Shown here: piece after piece, positions 55,436 through 64,000 of the stretch
How the letters are laid out: each line of letters begins with the position of its first letter
How positions within the stretch are numbered: the stretch's first letter is position 1
Assembly: GCA_945873145.1 (NCBI GenBank)
Contig: CAMCBZ010000001.1
Span: 62,001 to 126,000 of the forward strand
DNA length: 64,000 nucleotides
Direction of reading: 5' to 3'
Origin: an uncultured Prevotella sp.
Lineage (GTDB): Bacteria; Bacteroidota; Bacteroidia; Bacteroidales; Bacteroidaceae
Notes under the pieces: model-generated
The model's input: the letters and a program-made list of their open reading frames with translations, nothing else
Databases searched by the model: none
Told to the model about the DNA's origin: nothing
Program-made: the position numbers and the translations under genes

Positions 55436-56413
55436 ATGGATTATTTGTCGATCATCAAGCAACCGATCAGTTCAGAATTGTGCGATTTCATCGATCTGTT
55501 CAACAAGTCGTTGTCGCATACCGACGGACTCTTGTCGCAGGCATTGGAGCACATCCGCAACCGCGCAGGCAAGCGTATGCGTCCTATCCTCATACTTCTC
55601 ATGGCCAAGAACTTCGGCGAGATCTCTGATGTCACGCAGCATGCCGCAGTGGGATTGGAACTGCTGCACACGGCCTCTCTCGTACACGATGACGTTGTGG
55701 ACGAGAGTGGAGAGCGGCGTGGACAGAAGAGCGTCAATGCGATGTTCGACAACAAGGTGGCCGTGCTTGTGGGCGATTATATCCTCTCTACAGCCTTGCT
55801 GCACGTTAGCTATACCCATTCAGAGATCATCGTACGCTATCTTGCGGAGCTCGGACGCACGCTGTCCAATGGTGAGATCCTGCAGTTGTCCAATATCCAG
55901 AACCAGGACATCTCGGAAGAAGTCTACTATCAGGTGATCAAGCAAAAGACTGCCGCGCTCTTTGAGGCTTGCGCCGCCATCGGTGCGCTGTCGGCAGGTG
56001 CGGCAGAGGAAGAGATTCAGGAAGCCAAGAAGTTCGGTCAGAACCTGGGCATTATCTTCCAGATCCGTGATGACATCTTTGACTATTACGATCAGGCCAA
56101 CGTCGGAAAGCCTACCGGCAATGACATGGCTGAGGGTAAGCTCACGCTGCCCGTCATCTATGCGCTGCGCTCCACCGGCAACCAAGATATGCTCGCTCTG
56201 GCAAAGAAGGTGAAAGCGGGAACCGTGACCAAGGATGAGATTGCAGATCTCGTCAAGTTTACCAAGGAGAACGGAGGTATAGAATATGCCGACCAGCGCA
56301 TGTGGGAGCTTCATGCCGAGAGCGTTTATTTCCTTGAGCATGAGGTGCATGACGAAGATGTGCGCAAGAGTCTGAGAGCTTATCTCGACTATGTCATTGA
56401 GCGCAATATCTAA
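55436..56413 (+). CDS. Trans-polyprenyl diphosphate synthase
   Basis: Elongates allylic diphosphates with isopentenyl diphosphate, probably to the side chain of menaquinone. The 325-residue protein has the first Asp-rich motif in SLVHDDVVDESGERRGQKSV (about residues 80-99) and the second in FQIRDDIFDYYDQANVGKPT (about 200-219). An alanine-rich stretch and a small residue before the first motif suggest a long-chain product, but the length cannot be fixed by eye. It is divergent from polA; TAATTTTG at 55409-55416 may be its -7 box. A terminator follows. Confidence 0.9.
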   Translation: MDYLSIIKQPISSELCDFIDLFNKSLSHTDGLLSQALEHIRNRAGKRMRPILILLMAKNFGEISDVTQHAAVGLELLHTASLVHDDVVDESGERRGQKSVNAMFDNKVAVLVGDYILSTALLHVSYTHSEIIVRYLAELGRTLSNGEILQLSNIQNQDISEEVYYQVIKQKTAALFEACAAIGALSAGAAEEEIQEAKKFGQNLGIIFQIRDDIFDYYDQANVGKPTGNDMAEGKLTLPVIYALRSTGNQDMLALAKKVKAGTVTKDEIADLVKFTKENGGIEYADQRMWELHAESVYFLEHEVHDEDVRKSLRAYLDYVIERNI

Positions 56414-56443
56414 TCATCGTTTTTTCATTCACCAACTATCATA

Positions 56444-56478
56444 AAAGGGAGCAGCCTCACAGAGACTGCTCCCTTTCG
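56444..56478. terminator. Bidirectional terminator between the polyprenyl synthase gene and deoC
   Basis: AAAGGGAGCAG (56444-56454) pairs with CTGCTCCCTTT (56466-56476). It has an A-tract side and a T-tract side and lies between convergent genes. Confidence 0.85.
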
Positions 56479-56546
56479 CATTCATATCGTATATAAACTG
56501 ATGCTGTATTTATCTGTAAATCATAACTTTCCCAAGATTTACAGTC

Positions 56547-57518
56547 TTAGTACCATTTGGTCTCCTTGCCGAGCACGTCGCTGAGCAGCAGGTTAGTCAG
56601 GCGGCTTGTGCCTAAGCGGAAGAGCTCATTGGTGAGCCATTGCTCGCCGAGCACCTCCTTCACGATAGTATAATAGGTGACAGCATCCTTTACCGTGTTG
56701 ATACCACCGGCGGGCTTCAGTCCGACGACGCGGCCTGTCTGCTCGTAGTATTCCTTGATGGCCTGTGCCATGACATAGACGCCCTCGGGAGTGGCACCCT
56801 GCTTCTCCTTTCCTGTGGATGTCTTGATGTAGTCAGCACCCGAGTACATCGCCAACAGAGCTGCTTTCTTCACGTTGCTGAGGCTGCCCAGGTCGCAGGT
56901 TTCGAGGATCACCTTCATGGGCACCTCGCCGCAAGTCTGCTTCAGTTCATCGATGTCGTCGGCCAGTCCCTCGTAGTCGCCGCTGAGGAACTTGCCCACC
57001 GGCAGCACGATATCCACGTTGGTAGCGCCGTCTTTGATAGCCAGCGCTGTCTCGGCCACCTTCACCTCGATAAACGTCTGTGAGGAAGGGAAAGAGCCTG
57101 AGACGACCGCTACCTCCACACCGTCTACTTCGAGGCTCTGGCTGACGATATGCGCGAAATTGGGATAGACGCAGATCGTGGCTACATGAGGCAGATCGGG
57201 GTAGGCCTCGTCGAACTTATTGACCTTTTCGGTCATGGCCAGGATGCTCTCCTCTGTGTCGGTGGTATGGAGGCTGGTGAACTCCACACTGCCAAGCAGG
57301 AACTTCTTTACCTCCTCATTGTTGTTCTCAGGCACCTTTTCAGCGATGATCTTCTCGACGGCGACTTTCACCTCTGCCTCGTCGACGTCGCAGTTGTATT
57401 TGTGCAGTGCCTGCTCGTATTTGTCTTCTTTCGGCTCGTTGCTTTTACGGCCGTTCTCTACTTTCGCCTTCAGGCTGCCCGGCTGTATTGTGGGCTCGAT
57501 GTCTTTTGTGTATGCCAT
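56547..57518 (-). CDS. deoC: Deoxyribose-phosphate aldolase
   Basis: Class I aldolase that splits 2-deoxyribose 5-phosphate to acetaldehyde and glyceraldehyde 3-phosphate in nucleoside catabolism. The 323-residue protein is longer than E. coli DeoC (about 259). The extra sequence is mostly an N-terminal extension rich in Lys and Glu (residues 1-60). The Schiff-base lysine is in DYIKTSTGKEKQGATPE, and ILETCDLGSLSNV and GLKPAGGINTVKDA match the family. It is the last gene of the mnmG-side minus-strand cluster. Confidence 0.93.
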   Translation of the reverse strand: MAYTKDIEPTIQPGSLKAKVENGRKSNEPKEDKYEQALHKYNCDVDEAEVKVAVEKIIAEKVPENNNEEVKKFLLGSVEFTSLHTTDTEESILAMTEKVNKFDEAYPDLPHVATICVYPNFAHIVSQSLEVDGVEVAVVSGSFPSSQTFIEVKVAETALAIKDGATNVDIVLPVGKFLSGDYEGLADDIDELKQTCGEVPMKVILETCDLGSLSNVKKAALLAMYSGADYIKTSTGKEKQGATPEGVYVMAQAIKEYYEQTGRVVGLKPAGGINTVKDAVTYYTIVKEVLGEQWLTNELFRLGTSRLTNLLLSDVLGKETKWY

Positions 57519-57574
57519 GTGAGTATGATTGATGTGTTATGTCTGAATGATAATGGGCCGCTGTCAGAGTGCGG

Positions 57575-57928
57575 CTATTGTTTGGATGGTTCCTTGAGCT
57601 TAGGATTGCTTTTGTGCCTTGCCGCGTCGCGTTTCGTCTTCTTCTCCATGCTCTTTCTGAACTCCTCTGTGAGGTCCACGCCAGTCTGATTGGCCAGGCA
57701 GCAGAGCACCCAGAAGATGTCGGCCATTTCCTCTCCGAGGTTGTCCTTCTCGCCGGCTTTGAAGCTCTGGTCGCCGTATTTGCGGGCCATCACGCGGGCG
57801 AGTTCACCGACTTCCTCAGTGAGGACGGTCATATTGGTCAGCTCGCTGAAATAGCGCACGCCATAGGTCTTAATCCAGCTGTCCACCTGCTGTTGTGCCT
57901 CTTCAAGGGTAATCGTTTTGTTCTCCAT
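57575..57928 (-). CDS. MazG-like nucleotide pyrophosphohydrolase
   Basis: A 117-residue single-domain MazG-fold protein, likely to hydrolyse (d)NTPs to monophosphates and pyrophosphate. Metal-binding residues are seen in LTEEVGELARVM (ExxE) and LGEEMADIFWVLC (ExxD). The tail is Lys-rich (KRDAARHKSNPKLKEPSKQ). It lies between dtd (57 bp away) and deoC (56 bp away) in a cluster concerned with nucleotide and tRNA quality control. Confidence 0.88.
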   Translation of the reverse strand: MENKTITLEEAQQQVDSWIKTYGVRYFSELTNMTVLTEEVGELARVMARKYGDQSFKAGEKDNLGEEMADIFWVLCCLANQTGVDLTEEFRKSMEKKTKRDAARHKSNPKLKEPSKQ

Positions 57929-57985
57929 ATTCTATCGTCTTATCACCGCCCTGATATCTTGCAAAGGTAGCGGCTTTTTAGGGTC

Positions 57986-58438
57986 TTATTCCTTGTTTTT
58001 AGTGTCCATGCAGATCGTCACGGGGCCGTCGTTGAGCAGTTCCACCTTCATGTCAGCTCCGAACTCTCCGGTACCTATTGGCTTGCCGAAAGCCTCTTGC
58101 AACTCCTTGCAGAAGCGCACATAGAGGGGAATGGAGATGGAGTGGGGCGCGGCCTTGATCCAACTGGGACGGTTGCCTTTCTTGGTGCTGGCCATGAGCG
58201 TGAACTGGCTCACGACGATGATGTCACCGCCTACGTCGCCTATGCTGAGGTTCATCACGCCATTGGCATCGTCGAAGACGCGCAGGCCGATGATCTTCTT
58301 CACCAGCCACTGGATGTCCTCCTCGCCGTCGTCGCTGCCGATACCCAAGAGGATGAGGTAGCCGCGGCCAATGCTGGACTTTACCTTGCCCTCTATCGTC
58401 ACCGAGGCATGACTGACACGCTGTATTACGATTCTCAT
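57986..58438 (-). CDS. dtd: D-aminoacyl-tRNA deacylase
   Basis: Removes D-amino acids (and glycine mischarged on tRNA-Ala) from tRNA. The 150-residue protein starts MRIVIQRVSHASVTIEGKVK and contains the two active-site motifs, VVSQFTLMAST (SQFTL) and LLNDGPVTICMDT (NxGPVT). Its upstream side is a non-coding gap of almost 1 kb rather than uvrC directly, which is unusual for this cluster. Confidence 0.95.
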   Translation of the reverse strand: MRIVIQRVSHASVTIEGKVKSSIGRGYLILLGIGSDDGEEDIQWLVKKIIGLRVFDDANGVMNLSIGDVGGDIIVVSQFTLMASTKKGNRPSWIKAAPHSISIPLYVRFCKELQEAFGKPIGTGEFGADMKVELLNDGPVTICMDTKNKE

Positions 58439-59421
58439 GATTGTTTTCTTTTCTTTGTTTTGTAACCTACAAATTTAAGCAATTTATTCCATATCACGAT
58501 GGTTTTCCCCGAAAATCTACTCAGTGAGCACGCAATCTGCTGAACGCTTGTTCATTATCTGATGGAGTTGCTCGTCACAGTCTCTACGATTCTTAAGGCT
58601 TATCTTCCTTGCTTTTTCATTCCTTGCCGGAATGTCTTGGAAACTGACAATTTTGCGCCTCAGAGAATCGATTCTTTTCCACGAAACTCTATTTTCGTGC
58701 GATTTTGAGCAAAATGATCGGTTTTTGTAAAATGCTGAATCTGTGGACTTTATGAAATAGCCTCTTTTCGGGTCAAACACAGAAAGGCGTTTTGATGAAA
58801 AATTCTCTAGAGAATTTTTCATCAGAAACGCTTACTGACCACATCAGAAACGCTTTCTGATAGCTAAAAACAGCCAAGATGACATTGAAAAGAGGCTTTT
58901 TGGGTGTTTTGAACTCGCTTTTCTGCTCTCTTCAACTCGCCAAAGTCCCTTTTTTACGAAAAGTTTCTCTCTAGAATGAAACCTTTCGCTGACATGCTTT
59001 TGTCAATAAAAACACAAAATAAAACGCTGAATCCCGGTCTGCAACTAAAGGGAAGCGCCCTATAGCGCTCGCCCATCGGTAGGGGAGAAAAGGCCGCTCT
59101 GATTTGAGGGGAAATCAATCAACTATTTGATAATCAACGTTTTATAAATTCATCTTTTTGTCGCAGTTTGCTGATGGAAAGCCAGCATCGTCTTTCTGCT
59201 CTTCTTCCCTTGCATCGTCCGCTCTTCGTCCTTGGAGTTCTGTTCTCTTGCTTACAAGCAAGAGCGAGCCCTTGTTGGTAACTAAGCCCGGGGCGGAGGC
59301 AACCTGGCGCGGGGGACGTTAGCAACCGGCAGCGGGCTCCTCCGCAGACCCGCAGCGCCCCTTCGTCTAGCCTCCTCTCTCCCTTCCGCAGCCTTGCGTA
59401 TCCCCTTCTCTTTGTTCCTCT
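58439..59421. other. Large non-coding stretch between dtd and uvrC
   Basis: About 980 bp without a convincing gene. It contains the dispersed element copy B (58644-58860), AT-rich sequence up to about 59050, and a hairpin CTCTTGC/GCAAGAG near 59248-59268. A GC-rich, pyrimidine-biased segment (about 59280-59400) precedes the uvrC stop. Open frames at 58517-58822 and 59134-59325 (minus) lack family resemblance and coding character. Confidence 0.7.
58644..58860. repeat. Dispersed intergenic element, copy B
   Basis: Co-linear with copy A at 34284-34480. It has AGAATCGATTCT (58664-58675) and a perfect 32-bp palindrome (58793-58824) centred on AATTCTCTAGAGAATT, with centres 139 bp apart as in copy A. 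Immediately after, CATCAGAAACGCTT is repeated at 58820 and 58842, a 22-bp spacing, with the second copy forming ATCAGAAACGCTTTCTGAT. Confidence 0.82.
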
Positions 59422-61272
59422 CTACGCCTCTTCTCCTTGCTGTCCTTCCTGAAAGTGATCATAAACCAGCTGGGCTTTAGCAGGCCCGATGGCGGTGGCA
59501 AGTTGCTCAAGTGTTGCTCCCTTGATGCTCTTTACCGTCTTAAAGGCCTTGAGCAGCGTCTCGGCGGTCTTGCTGCCAATGCCTTTGATGTCGTCAAGCT
59601 CAGAGTGCAGGGCATGCTTGGAGCGCTTGTCACGGTGGAAGGTGATAGCGAAGCGGTGCACCTCGTCCTGTATCTGCGTGAGCACACGGAAGAGCTCAGA
59701 GTCTGTCCTCAGGCCGATCACCTGTGGCGGGAAGCCGTAGAGCAGCTCGTTGGTGCGGTGTCGGTCGTCCTTGGCAAGGCCCGCGATGGGTATCTGCAGG
59801 TGGAGTTCATCCTCCACAACTTCCCTGACGACATCCATCTGGCCCTTTCCGCCATCGGTGATGATGAGGTCGGGAAGGGGCGTACCTTCCTCTTTCATGC
59901 GACCATAGCGGCGACGTACCACCTCCTGCATGGAAGCATAGTCGTCGGGACCCACCACCGTCTTGATGTTATACTTACGGTAGTCTTTCTTTGAAGGCTT
60001 CATGCCTTTGTAGACGATGCAAGCCGCAACGGCATCCGTACCGGAGATGTTGGAGTTGTCGAAGCATTCTATCTGGTAGGGAAGCTTGGGTAGTTGCAAC
60101 CGGTCTTGCAGTTCCTTCATCAGCCGCGTCTGTTTCTGTTCGGGATTGAGCTTGTCGCTCTGCTTCAGACGGTCGAATTTATACTGCTTGCCGTTCATCT
60201 CCGAGAGCTCCAAAAGGTGGTGTTTGTCACCCCGTTGCGGCACGGTGAAGGTTGCATCTTGCAGTGTCCAGTCCATCTCAAAGGGCACGATGATCTCCTT
60301 TGCCTTGCTTTTGAAACGCTCACGAATCTCTGGGATTGCCTGCAGTAGCAGATCCTGGTCGGTCTCCTCCAACTTGCGCTTATACTCATAGGTGAAGCTT
60401 TGGTTGATCGTACCATTGGTGACGTGGATATAGTTGATGAAGGCGTTCTTCTGCTGATCGTCGTCTGTGATCGTGAACACGTCGACATCGTTGATCGTGT
60501 GGCTGACGACCTCACTCTTGGATACGAACTCTTGCAGGAGCAGATAGCGCTGCTTGAGACGCTCTGCTTCTTCAAATTTGAGCAGTTGTGCGTTGGCCAT
60601 CATGCGCTTGTACACCCATTCGCTGAGCGCGCGCGTGTTGCCTTTGAGCACTTCTCGCGCCTGTCGCATGTTCTCCTGGTAGTCCTCGTAGCTCTGTTTG
60701 CCGATGCAGCACCCCTCACAGTTGTGGATATGATATTCCAGGCAAGGCTTGTATTTGTGCAGTTCCACGCCCTCGCGTGAGATCGGCTGACGGCAGGAAC
60801 GTGGCTTAAACACCTTTTTGATGAGTTCCAGCACGTTGTACATAGCCGAGATATGGGGGAATGGGCCGAAGTAAGTGCCGTAGCGTTTGTTGATGTGCCG
60901 TGTCTTGAAGATACGAGGAAAGTATTCGTTGGTCATGCAAATGCTGGGATAGGTCTTACCGTCCTTGAGCAGCACGTTGTAGCGAGGGTTGTATTTCTTG
61001 ATGAGTGCGTTTTCGAGCAGCAGCGCATCTTCCTCGCTGTTGACGACCGAATAGCTGATGTCTTCTATCTTGCTCACCAGTACCTTGGTCTTAAATCGGT
61101 CTACTTCTTTATGGAAATAGGTGGAGACACGACTCTTGAGCTTCTTTGCCTTACCTACATATATGATGACATGATCCTTGTCATAGAACTGATAGGAGCC
61201 TGGCTTCTCGGGCATGTTGAGTACAATGTTCTTGAGTCTTGCCAGTCTCTTGTCGTTTTCTTCTCTTGTCAT
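59422..61272 (-). CDS. uvrC: UvrABC system protein C
   Basis: Nuclease subunit of nucleotide excision repair that cuts on both sides of the lesion. The 616-residue protein has the GIY-YIG domain (PEKPGSYQFYDKDHVIIYVG, then KAKKLKSRVSTYF), a Cys cluster in EYHIHNCEGCCIGKQSYEDY, and a UVR motif (LLKFEEAERLKQRYLLLQE). The RNase H-like endonuclease domain is marked by QIECFDNSNISGTDAVAACI and DLIITDGGKGQMDVV. The C-terminal helix-hairpin-helix motifs are DIKGIGSKTAETLLKAFKTV and ATLEQLATAIGPAKA. Confidence 0.96.
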   Translation of the reverse strand: MTREENDKRLARLKNIVLNMPEKPGSYQFYDKDHVIIYVGKAKKLKSRVSTYFHKEVDRFKTKVLVSKIEDISYSVVNSEEDALLLENALIKKYNPRYNVLLKDGKTYPSICMTNEYFPRIFKTRHINKRYGTYFGPFPHISAMYNVLELIKKVFKPRSCRQPISREGVELHKYKPCLEYHIHNCEGCCIGKQSYEDYQENMRQAREVLKGNTRALSEWVYKRMMANAQLLKFEEAERLKQRYLLLQEFVSKSEVVSHTINDVDVFTITDDDQQKNAFINYIHVTNGTINQSFTYEYKRKLEETDQDLLLQAIPEIRERFKSKAKEIIVPFEMDWTLQDATFTVPQRGDKHHLLELSEMNGKQYKFDRLKQSDKLNPEQKQTRLMKELQDRLQLPKLPYQIECFDNSNISGTDAVAACIVYKGMKPSKKDYRKYNIKTVVGPDDYASMQEVVRRRYGRMKEEGTPLPDLIITDGGKGQMDVVREVVEDELHLQIPIAGLAKDDRHRTNELLYGFPPQVIGLRTDSELFRVLTQIQDEVHRFAITFHRDKRSKHALHSELDDIKGIGSKTAETLLKAFKTVKSIKGATLEQLATAIGPAKAQLVYDHFQEGQQGEEA

Positions 61273-61313
61273 AGTCGTCTTTACCTTTATCTACTATATA
61301 TAAGCATGTTGTC

Positions 61314-61329
61314 GGTTTCACGTGAAACG
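61314..61329. promoter_or_regulatory. parS-like ParB binding site 1
   Basis: GGTTTCACGTGAAACG, with the perfect 14-bp palindrome GTTTCACGTGAAAC (61315-61328), matches the universal parS consensus TGTTNCACGTGAAACA except at the two outermost bases. It lies in the uvrC-apt gap. Confidence 0.75.
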
Positions 61330-61459
61330 AATACTGTAAGCCTGTGCTTCTCGTCTGCGTCTGTCGTGTTGCAGAGCATAAACAGCCGTGCTTTTCCCTT
61401 CTTTTGGGCTAAGGATGGTGCGTAGCATTTGTTTCTGCCAGTTTCACGACGATTATAGG

Positions 61460-61496
61460 CTAAAAAGCCAAGACCGTTTTGGTGGCCTTGGCTTTG
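61460..61496 (-). terminator. apt terminator
   Basis: AAAGCCAAG (61464-61472) pairs with CTTGGCTTT (61487-61495), with further CC/GG pairing inside. On the minus strand the hairpin is followed by TTTTTA. It ends the mnmG-apt transcript before uvrC. Confidence 0.85.
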
Positions 61497-61511
61497 TGAT
61501 TTTGAAGTCTG

Positions 61512-62042
61512 TCAGAACTTCAGAAGACTCGTGACCTCAATATCCTTGTCGAAGATGTCGCGTGCGTGGGGAAATTCAGATTGTAATTCTATGATGAAGT
61601 TGCAGTAAATCTTCTTGGGATGAAACTTCTTCACGAGGTCGCAAGCAGCCTTCATGGTGCCACCCGTAGCAAGGAGATCGTCGTGGAGTAGCACCACGTC
61701 GTCGGGCGTAATAGCGTCTTTGTGGATTTCGATCGTGTCGGCGCCGTACTCTTTGGCGTAGCTTTGCTGGATCGTCTCGCAGGGGAGTTTGCCTGGCTTG
61801 CGGCAAAGCACGATGCCAGCGTGAAGGAGATAGGCAGCAGCAGAACTGAGGACGAAGCCTCTGCTCTCGATGCCCACGATCTTAGTAATGCCTTTGTCCT
61901 TGTATAGATCATACATGGCATTACTCAGTTCTTGAATGCATTCGGGGCTCTTAAACATCGTTGTTACATCCCTGAAATGAACTCCTTTAATCGGCCAGTC
62001 CGGTATGACTCGCAGATTATCTAAGAGGACTTGCTTGTTCAT
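61512..62042 (-). CDS. apt: Adenine phosphoribosyltransferase
   Basis: Salvages adenine to AMP with PRPP. The 176-residue protein has FRDVTTMFKSPECI, IVGIESRGFVLSSAAAYLL, LCRKPGKLPCETIQQSYAKE and the PRPP loop VVLLHDDLLATGGTMKAACD, all in the expected order. It sits between mnmG and uvrC with gaps of 128 and 239 bp, and both gaps contain parS-like palindromes. Confidence 0.96.
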   Translation of the reverse strand: MNKQVLLDNLRVIPDWPIKGVHFRDVTTMFKSPECIQELSNAMYDLYKDKGITKIVGIESRGFVLSSAAAYLLHAGIVLCRKPGKLPCETIQQSYAKEYGADTIEIHKDAITPDDVVLLHDDLLATGGTMKAACDLVKKFHPKKIYCNFIIELQSEFPHARDIFDKDIEVTSLLKF

Positions 62043-62092
62043 CTTTTACGTTTTACTTTAATGATTAAGTGGTTTTATTTCAATATCTTACC

Positions 62093-62115
62093 TGTTTCAC
62101 GGTTTCACGTGGAAC
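62093..62115. promoter_or_regulatory. parS-like ParB binding site 2 with adjacent half-site
   Basis: GTTTCACGTGGAAC (62102-62115) differs from the perfect palindrome at one position, and reads GTTCCACGTGAAAC on the other strand, which fits the N in TGTTNCACGTGAAACA. A half-site TGTTTCAC (62093-62100) abuts it. It lies in the apt-mnmG gap. Confidence 0.7.
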
Positions 62116-62170
62116 TTTTGTAATTTCCGTCCAATTGATCTCGCAATACGAGAAAGGTAGCAGCCCGTGC

Positions 62171-64000
<1,830 letters not shown>

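Noticed and set aside
58517..58822. 101-codon minus-strand open frame in the uvrC-dtd gap
   Set aside because: It begins inside the palindrome of the dispersed element and is not maintained in copy A; composition is Lys/Ser/Asn-rich without a fold signature.
59134..59325. 63-codon minus-strand open frame near the uvrC stop
   Set aside because: Overlaps a GC-rich biased stretch, has no promoter or family features, and is Arg/Cys-rich as in random sequence.
61441..61448. Third parS site (GTTTCACG)
   Set aside because: Only a half-site; the right half of the palindrome is missing.

Overview
The window looks like a chromosomal segment from a Bacteroidales genome, most likely the Prevotella/Segatella group. 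Reasons: promoters fit the Bacteroidetes pattern (a TTTG-like -33 box, about 19-21 bp, then TAnnTTTG), purine-rich Shine-Dalgarno sequences are mostly missing, and several gene neighbourhoods are typical of the phylum. These include DUF6089-uppS-bamA-skp, the long form of ispG, nrfHA with ResB/ResC-type assembly genes, and mnmG-apt-uvrC-dtd-mazG-deoC. I see no rRNA, tRNA, CRISPR array, insertion sequence or prophage. Most genes are housekeeping.

Layout: 1-2.2 kb, rhamnose kinase (cut by the window start) and its AraC-type regulator; 2.6-5.3 kb, gapA, then divergent mscL-murQ and a 49-residue ORF; 5.5-9.7 kb, respiratory nitrite ammonification (nrfH, nrfA) with cytochrome c assembly genes; 10-13.3 kb, guaA, a sugar-1-phosphate nucleotidyltransferase and upp; 13.5-15.1 kb, pckA; 15.4-15.65 kb, a compact unit for a 32-residue membrane peptide; 15.8-25.9 kb, a long co-directional envelope block (DUF6242 lipoprotein, DUF6089/PorG-like barrel, uppS, bamA, three Skp/OmpH paralogues, murI, rbfA, FtsX/LolE-like permease); 26-28 kb, a coupled SDR epimerase and AUR1/PAP2-type membrane enzyme; 28.1-30.5 kb, RNase R; 30.6-34.2 kb, two tandem AAA-ATPase/PD-(D/E)XK genes; 35-45.3 kb, cysS, an S9 peptidase, a conserved unknown, rpoN, a PAP2-like membrane protein, purE, ispG and an aldo/keto reductase; 45.7-55.3 kb, on the minus strand, a DUF3108 protein, an Ig-like lipoprotein, a GH3 enzyme, lgt, ychF and polA; 55.4-56.4 kb, a polyprenyl synthase; 56.5-64 kb, on the minus strand, deoC, mazG, dtd, uvrC, apt and mnmG (cut by the window end).

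The less ordinary content is mostly non-coding. (a) Three short tandem arrays have a period close to 22-23 bp but unrelated unit sequences, and two further intergenic places carry pairs of words 22 bp apart. (b) A roughly 180-bp non-coding element occurs at about 34.3 kb and 58.65 kb. Both copies hold AGAATCGATTCT and an AATTCTCTAGAGAATT-centred palindrome whose centres are exactly 139 bp apart. The second copy lies in a 1-kb gap between uvrC and dtd. (c) Two parS-like palindromes flank apt next to mnmG, suggesting the origin-proximal domain. (d) The tandem AAA-ATPase pair has near-identical ends and a diverged middle. (e) A promoter-ORF-terminator unit encodes a tiny membrane peptide. I found no clear new multi-gene system; these are the best leads. 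All assignments come from reading the sequence and recognising families, with no database search.
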